Shown here in pieces: positions 57,760 through 64,000 of a stretch of DNA of 64,000 bases (its first letter is position 1; each line of letters opens with the position of its first letter). This stretch comes from Acidobacteriota bacterium (GTDB taxonomy: Bacteria; Acidobacteriota; Thermoanaerobaculia; Multivoradales; Multivoraceae). Location: positions 62,001 through 126,000 of the forward strand of contig JAJCXN010000056.1 in the NCBI GenBank assembly GCA_029263415.1, written 5' to 3'. The position numbers and the translations under genes are program-made. The notes under the pieces were generated by a model that saw only the letters and a list, made by a program, of their open reading frames with translations, did not search any database and had not been told where the DNA came from.

Positions 57760-59301
57760 CTAGTTCGAGCTCTCCTCAACCGTCGCACTCGAATCCGGCG
57801 ACAGATCGAGCTGCAAGATGGTTCCGCTGCTCCCGTCGAGCCCATCGAGTCCGCCGAATCGCAGTCGCTTTCGCTGCGTCGGATCTGCGGTCAACACTTC
57901 ACAGCCGCTGATCCGGTACTCACTATCGAGGAGGTTGCTGCGCCCCGCAAACCGGACAAAGCACGGGCCTGGTAGTCGAACTGAGGCGGTACTCCCGCCG
58001 TCCAGCTTGAGCTTGGTCCGTCGACCAGCCCCAGCGAAGTCGACCACCACTTGAGAGTTATCAATAGCCCAAGCACGCTGAGTTTCGAAGCCAATCAACG
58101 TTAGTTCTGCTCCTCGCGCATCAACCCCAAGCGCCTTGCAGCCCTCCACACCAGCGCTGCCATCGCGCACCCTGAGCATCACGTTCCCTACGTTCTCAAG
58201 GCTGGCCTGCGATTTCTCCACCACGAGGACAATCGGATCCAGCAGCCCCGAGATCTCCGCCGATGCAGAGTTCTTCAACGTGAGGGTCGCATTGCCAACA
58301 TGCCCCTGCATCTGCAGACTTCCCGAGATCCAGTCGAGGGTGGCGGAGCCTTCGGTTTGCACCAGGCCTGCAATGCTCTCGCGCGCAGTCAGTTGGAGCT
58401 TGCTAAAGGAGCTTCGCGTCACAGTGAGCTCGGAGTTGGCCAGGCTCAAAACTATGTCCGAAGCAGTCACCTCCTCTACCTCCACCGAGCCGTTGACCGC
58501 CGACCCGGAGAGCGCAGCAGTAGATCCGACGATCGTCATCGATCCACCCTGTTGCTTCAAGGTCAACGAGCCAATGGCCCCGGCGACTGAGACGGTAGAA
58601 TCGTTGGACACTACCGTCGAAGCGCCCGAGATCTCATCGATCTGAGCGGTGGTCGCGCTCAGATCGAGCTTGATCGGTCCGGCCGGCGCTTCGGTCGATC
58701 CAGTCACCTGAAGAGTCGCTTCGCGAACCACAAGTTCCACAGCCAATGCTCCCGCTACCGAGACCTGGCCGTTGCCAACCTCGCCGCGAACGGTCGTCCT
58801 TGCAGAACTGGCATCGCCGCGCGTAAGCACTTCGATCTCGCTATACCTGGAGTCAATCGTCAGGACTCCGCCTGCAGGAAGCACTACCTCGATCTCCACC
58901 ACAAAAGGATCGGCGGTTGCTTGCGCCGCACCGTCCGCGCCGGTCGCAGCAGGCTCGACCAACTGTCGGGTCAGGACGCCCTGCTGGGCATCAAAGGAGA
59001 ACTCACCGGCAGCGACCGCTACTCCAGGATTCTTGATCTCCACCCGTCCTTCCGTGGCTTCACTATCGACCACCACCCTTAAGACGAGGTCGCTCGCGAT
59101 GATGGCGAGGTCTGAGCCTTCAAAAGCCAGGGTCGCTGGCACTTCGACGCCTTGTGCACGCGTCTCCTGAGCGATCGCAGCGGAAGCAAGCACGAACGCC
59201 AACGTCTTGGCGACCCTGTTGCGCCGCGTTCGTTGTCGCCACAACGTCTCGACCAACCGACGGAGTCGTTGGCGCAGCCAAAGAGACCCTGTTTTCGTCA
59301 T
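57760..59301 (-). CDS. Exported repetitive beta-rich protein, head-GIN/auto-adhesin-like
   Basis: Arg-rich signal-like N-terminus; long series of alternating hydrophobic and polar strands such as GSLTLKQQGGSMTIVGSTAALSGSAVNGSVEVEEV. Confidence 0.65.
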   Translation of the reverse strand: MTKTGSLWLRQRLRRLVETLWRQRTRRNRVAKTLAFVLASAAIAQETRAQGVEVPATLAFEGSDLAIIASDLVLRVVVDSEATEGRVEIKNPGVAVAAGEFSFDAQQGVLTRQLVEPAATGADGAAQATADPFVVEIEVVLPAGGVLTIDSRYSEIEVLTRGDASSARTTVRGEVGNGQVSVAGALAVELVVREATLQVTGSTEAPAGPIKLDLSATTAQIDEISGASTVVSNDSTVSVAGAIGSLTLKQQGGSMTIVGSTAALSGSAVNGSVEVEEVTASDIVLSLANSELTVTRSSFSKLQLTARESIAGLVQTEGSATLDWISGSLQMQGHVGNATLTLKNSASAEISGLLDPIVLVVEKSQASLENVGNVMLRVRDGSAGVEGCKALGVDARGAELTLIGFETQRAWAIDNSQVVVDFAGAGRRTKLKLDGGSTASVRLPGPCFVRFAGRSNLLDSEYRISGCEVLTADPTQRKRLRFGGLDGLDGSSGTILQLDLSPDSSATVEESSN

Positions 59302-59422
59302 TCCCAGGAGTCTACAGCCGACAGAGGATGCCCCTTAGCCCTCCGGCTGAAAACCCCAGGGACAAAACCGCAGCCATCAAAGAGTGCCTTAGGACAGCCT
59401 CAACCCGCCTTACGCTCGACAG

Positions 59423-60736
59423 CTATCCGTCGCTTGGAGCAACTGAAGCGGCCAGTGCATCGAACAATGCCCAAGTCTCCGCCTCCATCACTCCATCCCA
59501 AGCCTCTTCCCAGTCGCTGGTTTTCACCACTACCAGATCAAGTTCGGGATTCACCATGATCAACTGCCCGTGGATCCCTTCCGCGACGAAGGAGTGATCG
59601 GCATCAGGGAAAGTCCACCACTGATACTGATAGCCCAGCTTGTAACCGGCCATTAGGTTGCCAGGTTGAACGTGGTCCTGCGACGGCACCGTGGCCTCCT
59701 CGACCCATCCTTCGGGAAGCACTCTCTCTCCTTCAACGAATCCGTCGTTGGCCATGAGCAAGCCGAATCGAGCGTAGTCCCGCAAGGTGGCGTTGAATCC
59801 GCCGAGAGCGCATTCCACCGGAGGCGCCACCAGTTGATCGGTGCCAGCACCGGCCTCAAGCTGAGCCTCATATATCTCTAGCGGGAGGTCTACGATCCAA
59901 CTCGCATCGGCTTCCGCCCCCATGGGGTTCCACAATGCTCTCTCGGTGTAGGCCGCCATGTTCTGACCAGTGACGGTGCGCAGCAATCGGCCCAGAATGG
60001 CGGTGTCGAGCGAGGCATACTCGAACTTGATTCCCGGCTCACGCTTGCTGGGGTAACTCCTAGCGAGCTCGTCCAAGCGCTCTGGCCCCCCGAAACAGGC
60101 CGCTCCCAGCCGTGCTATGTCGGAGTTCTCATCCGCGTACACCTCAGTGAAGCCGATGCCTGATGACATTTGCAAAAGGTCGACGATCGCCACACCGTCG
60201 TACCCGGTCCCCACGAGATCGGGCAGATACTTGGTCACAGGATCATCGAAGCTCTCAATCAAGCCTTCGGCCCTCGCAATCCCCAGCAACGTTGAGGTGA
60301 ACGACTTGGCCACAGACATCGAAAGAAACCGCGAGTTCTCATCAGCACCGCGGAAGTAGGCCTCGTGCAGAATCTCGGAGCCGCGCAGGACGATCAGGCC
60401 GGTCGTGCGAGTTCGCTCGGGAAAGTCATCGAGCGTATGGCTCGCTCCATCAAAGGTGTACTCGATCTCGAGCGGCGACGCAGCCCGTCTTAGTTCACTG
60501 GTGTACTCAGGCGCCGACACTAGCCGACTGGGAAAATGCTGGTCGGTCGAACGCAGACATTCGGTGATGTGATCAGGCGTTAGGCAGGTGATCGTGGTGA
60601 GCTCGCTGCCACCTCCAGCATCGCCAGATCCCGCAGAATCGGTCTCGACAGCGGGCTCAGATGTACAGCCCAACGCCAAGAGGCTGCCCGCACAGAGAGC
60701 GACGACGGAGCTGCGGGCAAAATCTAATCGTGTTCT
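59423..60736 (-). CDS. Serine hydrolase (class C beta-lactamase family), probable lipoprotein
   Basis: SMSVAKSFTSTLLGIA (SxxK), KFEYASLDTAILGRLL, lipobox-like ALGC; start set at MRTRLDFARS. Confidence 0.88.
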   Translation of the reverse strand, partial: RTRLDFARSSVVALCAGSLLALGCTSEPAVETDSAGSGDAGGGSELTTITCLTPDHITECLRSTDQHFPSRLVSAPEYTSELRRAASPLEIEYTFDGASHTLDDFPERTRTTGLIVLRGSEILHEAYFRGADENSRFLSMSVAKSFTSTLLGIARAEGLIESFDDPVTKYLPDLVGTGYDGVAIVDLLQMSSGIGFTEVYADENSDIARLGAACFGGPERLDELARSYPSKREPGIKFEYASLDTAILGRLLRTVTGQNMAAYTERALWNPMGAEADASWIVDLPLEIYEAQLEAGAGTDQLVAPPVECALGGFNATLRDYARFGLLMANDGFVEGERVLPEGWVEEATVPSQDHVQPGNLMAGYKLGYQYQWWTFPDADHSFVAEGIHGQLIMVNPELDLVVVKTSDWEEAWDGVMEAETWALFDALAASVAPSDG

Positions 60737-60784
60737 CATCGGAATCAAACCTCTTGTCGTTAGGGATACGAAATCGCTCATCGA

Positions 60785-61726
60785 TCATTCAGCTGTTGCT
60801 GAGAGCGCTGACCGAAGATCTCCGTTCGCTGCCTGCAAAGCGGCACGCGCGGTCTCCGTGGAGACGCTCAAGCGGCCCTTGAGAACGGCCACTTTGACAT
60901 CGCCACCCGCCTCTTCGAGCAGCTGCCTTGCCTCCATCGGATCAACCGAGACAAGACAGCAAACGATCCGTTCAGCGCGATCGCGCAGCTTGGCCGAGCC
61001 ACACCTCAGGTCGACCATCATGTTTTCGAAAACTTTGCCAAGCCTCACCATGGCGGTGGTGGTCAGCGCATTGAGAACCGCCTTAGTCGCTGAGCCAGCT
61101 TTGAGACGAGTGGAGCCCGTAAGGATCTCTGGCCCGGTATCTAGACAGATCACCAGATCTGCACTGCTCTCGACACGCTCTCGTGGCGCACAAGAGATCA
61201 GGACGGTCTTCACTAGCTTCGACTTCGCACCGCTCAGGGCTCCGAGTACATAGGGTGTCACTGAACTCGCTGAAATGCCGATCACTAGGTCGCCCGCCTT
61301 GAGGCTGAATCCGATCGCTCTGCCAGCTTCAACATCATCTTCTGCCCCTTCGGTAGCGCGAAACACCGCATCCGGACCACCTGCAATCGCCGCTTGAATC
61401 GTCTCGGGATCGCTACCGAACGTAGGCGGACACTCGGCAGCCTCCAGAACACCCAAGCGTCCGCTGGTGCCAGCACCAACAAACACCACTCGACCGTCGG
61501 CAGCTATCGCCTCAGCCAACCATCCAGCCGCCAACGCGACCGCGACACTCTGCTCTCGGGCCGACTCAAGGCCACGCCGATCCTCGCGGAGAAGCAACGT
61601 CACAATCGACTCGCTGTCGAGTGTGTCCAAGTCCATGCTAGCGGGATGCCGCGCCTCAGTACTGAGCCCGGACCACGGCCGACTACCGCTAGACTCCGAT
61701 CGATCTTGCATCATAGACGACAGCAT
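60785..61726 (-). CDS. murQ: N-acetylmuramic acid 6-phosphate etherase
   Basis: VVFVGAGTSGRLGVLEAAECPPTFG, GDLVIGISASSVTPYVLGAL, LKAGSATKAVLNALTTTAMVRLGKV. Confidence 0.95.
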   Translation of the reverse strand: MLSSMMQDRSESSGSRPWSGLSTEARHPASMDLDTLDSESIVTLLLREDRRGLESAREQSVAVALAAGWLAEAIAADGRVVFVGAGTSGRLGVLEAAECPPTFGSDPETIQAAIAGGPDAVFRATEGAEDDVEAGRAIGFSLKAGDLVIGISASSVTPYVLGALSGAKSKLVKTVLISCAPRERVESSADLVICLDTGPEILTGSTRLKAGSATKAVLNALTTTAMVRLGKVFENMMVDLRCGSAKLRDRAERIVCCLVSVDPMEARQLLEEAGGDVKVAVLKGRLSVSTETARAALQAANGDLRSALSATAE

Positions 61727-61796
61727 ACCGGCTCTCGCATGCCTTCTTGAAGGCGGCCAGCGAACGCCTGACTGCCGCTACACCGGAGAATGACGC

Positions 61797-62699
61797 ATGC
61801 CATACGTCGTCGGAATTGACGCCGGCGCCACGAAGACCGTCGCACTTCTCGCCAATGAGAACGGGGAGATCCTCAGTTCTGTACGCGGGCCTGGTGCCAA
61901 TCTCGTCTTGCACGGCGAAGCGAGCGTCGAATCAACGCTGCGCACAGTCATCGGTGACCTCGACTCACCAGATTCTGTGAGCGCAATCTGCATCGGTATC
62001 GCAGGAGCCGATCGGCCGGGTGAAGCAACCACTGTCCGTGGCATCCTGGAGCGCATTGATACCAGTCCAACCGTGCACGTGGTGAACGATGCGCACGTGG
62101 CCCTACTTGCAGGAGCACCTTCAGGCAGCGGCATCGTGGTCGTGGCCGGCACTGGCTCCATCGCCTATGGGGTTGCAAACAGCGGCCAGCGCGCACGCTC
62201 TGGGGGCTGGGGTTACCTGCTCGGTGACGAAGGATCGGCCTTCTGGCTGGGCCACGCAGCCCTGCGTGTTGGGCTTCGAGCGCTCGACGGGCGCGGCCCT
62301 GAGAGCACTTTGTACGACCGTATTCAAGCACACCTTGGGCTCAAAGACTCAGCGGCGGTGGTCAGCTGGTTCTACCATCAAGAAAGGGCTCGTATTCGGG
62401 TCGCACGACTCGCTGCCATTGTGGAAGAAGCATCCGTCGATGGCGATCAGACCGCCACTCGACTGCTCGATCAAGCAGCTCATCATCTGGCCTCGGCAGC
62501 TGCCTCGGTTGACCGACAACTCGGGTTCGATAGCCGCTATCGACTCGTCCTTGCAGGTGGCGCCTTCGAGGCCTGCCCGAGTCTGATCGAACGCTACAGC
62601 TCTGAGATCGACCCTGAGCGAATCGAGGTTTACAGGCTAGCGGGTGAGCCTGCACTCGGGGCAGTCCTGCTCGCCTTACAGCAGCTCTCGCCAGAGTAG
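61797..62699 (+). CDS. BadF/BadG-type sugar kinase (N-acetylglucosamine / MurK-like)
   Basis: YVVGIDAGATKTVALLANENGEIL, VVAGTGSIAYGVANSGQRARSGGWGYLLGDEGSAFWLG. Confidence 0.92.
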   Translation: MPYVVGIDAGATKTVALLANENGEILSSVRGPGANLVLHGEASVESTLRTVIGDLDSPDSVSAICIGIAGADRPGEATTVRGILERIDTSPTVHVVNDAHVALLAGAPSGSGIVVVAGTGSIAYGVANSGQRARSGGWGYLLGDEGSAFWLGHAALRVGLRALDGRGPESTLYDRIQAHLGLKDSAAVVSWFYHQERARIRVARLAAIVEEASVDGDQTATRLLDQAAHHLASAAASVDRQLGFDSRYRLVLAGGAFEACPSLIERYSSEIDPERIEVYRLAGEPALGAVLLALQQLSPE

Positions 62700-62730
62700 C
62701 TCTGCAGCACAGACATCTGGAGACCCAAGT

Positions 62731-62794
62731 AACTGCCAGCCCAAAGAGCTGGCAGCCCAACGAACTGTCAGGCAAAAGAACCTGGGGAGCCACA
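62731..62794. repeat. 16-bp degenerate tandem repeat, about 4 units
   Basis: aactgccagcccaaag / agctggcagcccaacg / aactgtcaggcaaaag / aacctggggagccaca. Confidence 0.8.
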
Positions 62795-62855
62795 GACACT
62801 GACAGCGCCGATTGCGGAGAATCTGAGTAGGCCTGCGCTCTACCCTAAGGGCTAG

Positions 62856-63068
62856 TCACTTTTTGAAGGGGCGGATGGGGCCGGAAGGTTGGTCGGGCTC
62901 CACACTGCGACGCTGAGGCGGCTCCAGACGCCCAGACTTTCGCAACGCAGTGCGCAGCACAAAATCAAGCTGGGCGTTCACGCTGCGCAACTCATCGTCC
63001 GCCCATCGACGCAGCTCGTCGAGGACCTTCGGATCCGTGCGCAACAAGAACGCCTCTCGTTTGCTCAA
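62856..63068 (-). CDS. Small ribbon-helix-helix (Arc-like) protein
   Basis: [49 protein letters not shown] start overlapping the SPFH stop. Confidence 0.7.
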   Translation of the reverse strand: MSKREAFLLRTDPKVLDELRRWADDELRSVNAQLDFVLRTALRKSGRLEPPQRRSVEPDQPSGPIRPFKK

Positions 63069-64000
63069 GTGTAGAGCGATCCAGTGTTGACCACCGGCTG
63101 GGTGTGCTGATCACTACACAGCACCACCAAGAGGTTGGACACCATGGCAGCCTTGCGCTCATCATCTAGCTCAACGATGCCATCTCGCTTGAGTTGGTCA
63201 AGTGCCATCTCAACCATGCCAACCGCACCCTCGACGATTTTGGAGCGCGCAGCAACCACCGCTTGCGCCTGCTGGCGTTGCAGCATCGCGGCGGCGATCT
63301 CGGGCGCGTAAGCTAGATGACTGATACGCGCCTCGATCACTTCGACGCCCGCCTTGTCCAAGCGCTCTTGAATGTCGTCCTTGAGTTCGTCACCTATCTC
63401 AGTAGTGTTGCCGCGCAAGCTGATCTCGTGATCTTCACTGTCGTAGGGATGACGGCTGGCCATGTTGCGCAAAGCGGCTTCACTTTGCACCTCTAGGAAA
63501 TGCTCGAACTCATCGACCTCGAACAGGGCCTCAGCGGTATTGACCACGCGCCAAACCACGACACCTGAGATCTCAACTGGATTGCCGTCGCGATCATTCA
63601 CCTTCGACGGTCTGCTTTGGGTGCGACCACCCTTCACTACCCTGCCAGCGCTGTCTTTGGTGTCAGCCATCTGCTGAGACCCCGTCTCGAAGTTGCGCAC
63701 TCGTAGCGAGACCTTCTTCTTGGAGTAGAACGGGTTCACCCAGAAGAAGCCTGAGTCGCGAATCGAGCCCTTGTAGTCGCCAAAGAGCAGAAGCACCCGA
63801 GCTTGGTTCGGAGCAATGGCCATGAATCCGAAAAGCGCAAGGAGCCCGATCACGATGCCGACCACAGCGATCGGCAGCAGGAACATTGGACCGCGGTTGG
63901 TGGCAACGATGATTCCGAAGGGACCACCAAGCAACAAAACAAGGCTGATCATCAAAGGTACCCAGCCAGACATTGGACGGATGATGCGTTCTTGATTCAT
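63065..64000 (-). CDS. SPFH/band-7 domain membrane protein
   Basis: Two N-terminal TMs then [48 protein letters not shown] at the window end. Confidence 0.92.
   Translation of the reverse strand: MNQERIIRPMSGWVPLMISLVLLLGGPFGIIVATNRGPMFLLPIAVVGIVIGLLALFGFMAIAPNQARVLLLFGDYKGSIRDSGFFWVNPFYSKKKVSLRVRNFETGSQQMADTKDSAGRVVKGGRTQSRPSKVNDRDGNPVEISGVVVWRVVNTAEALFEVDEFEHFLEVQSEAALRNMASRHPYDSEDHEISLRGNTTEIGDELKDDIQERLDKAGVEVIEARISHLAYAPEIAAAMLQRQQAQAVVAARSKIVEGAVGMVEMALDQLKRDGIVELDDERKAAMVSNLLVVLCSDQHTQPVVNTGSLYT

Noticed and set aside
1-64000. Searched for tRNA, rRNA, transposase, integrase and restriction-modification genes
   Set aside because: No tRNA-like or rRNA-like segment and no transposase, integrase or methylase-nuclease motif was recognised by reading; a dedicated scan (tRNAscan, Rfam, ISfinder) was not possible.

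Overview
The window is a gene-dense, GC-rich bacterial chromosome segment of about 64 kb with roughly 49 protein-coding genes. I saw no rRNA, tRNA, CRISPR array, transposase or prophage. Most of it is housekeeping and metabolism: guaB (5' truncated by the window edge), an M24 peptidase, trxA, ribF, rimO, a CinA-like protein, glpK, a beta-CASP/MBL hydrolase, two paralogous GMC oxidoreductases, nth, folD, ppk1, sixA-like, trmJ-like, mmsA-like, a CaiB/BaiF CoA-transferase, murQ, a BadF-type sugar kinase and SPFH. Notable architectures are a self-sufficient P450-reductase fusion (CYP102/BM3-like), a polyferredoxin-TPR fusion, a GH3(NagZ-like)-serine hydrolase fusion, a SpoIIE-type phosphatase receptor and a PIN/Phd toxin-antitoxin pair. 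No single large unknown defence-like system stood out. The most unusual signals are: (1) a 129-aa ORF that looks like a secreted serine hydrolase with its catalytic core deleted in frame; (2) a near-identical 19-aa C-terminal tag (LFAD.FESG.T..W....P) on two otherwise unrelated secreted proteins; (3) a recurring class of short degenerate tandem repeats (12-16 and ~33 bp) at gene ends, several containing stop codons; (4) transcript-strand G-rich 3' ends of two genes. The taxon is uncertain. The FESG-type tag suggests an uncultured Acidobacteriota-like lineage, but this is inference only. No database search was run; all family names come from motif recognition.
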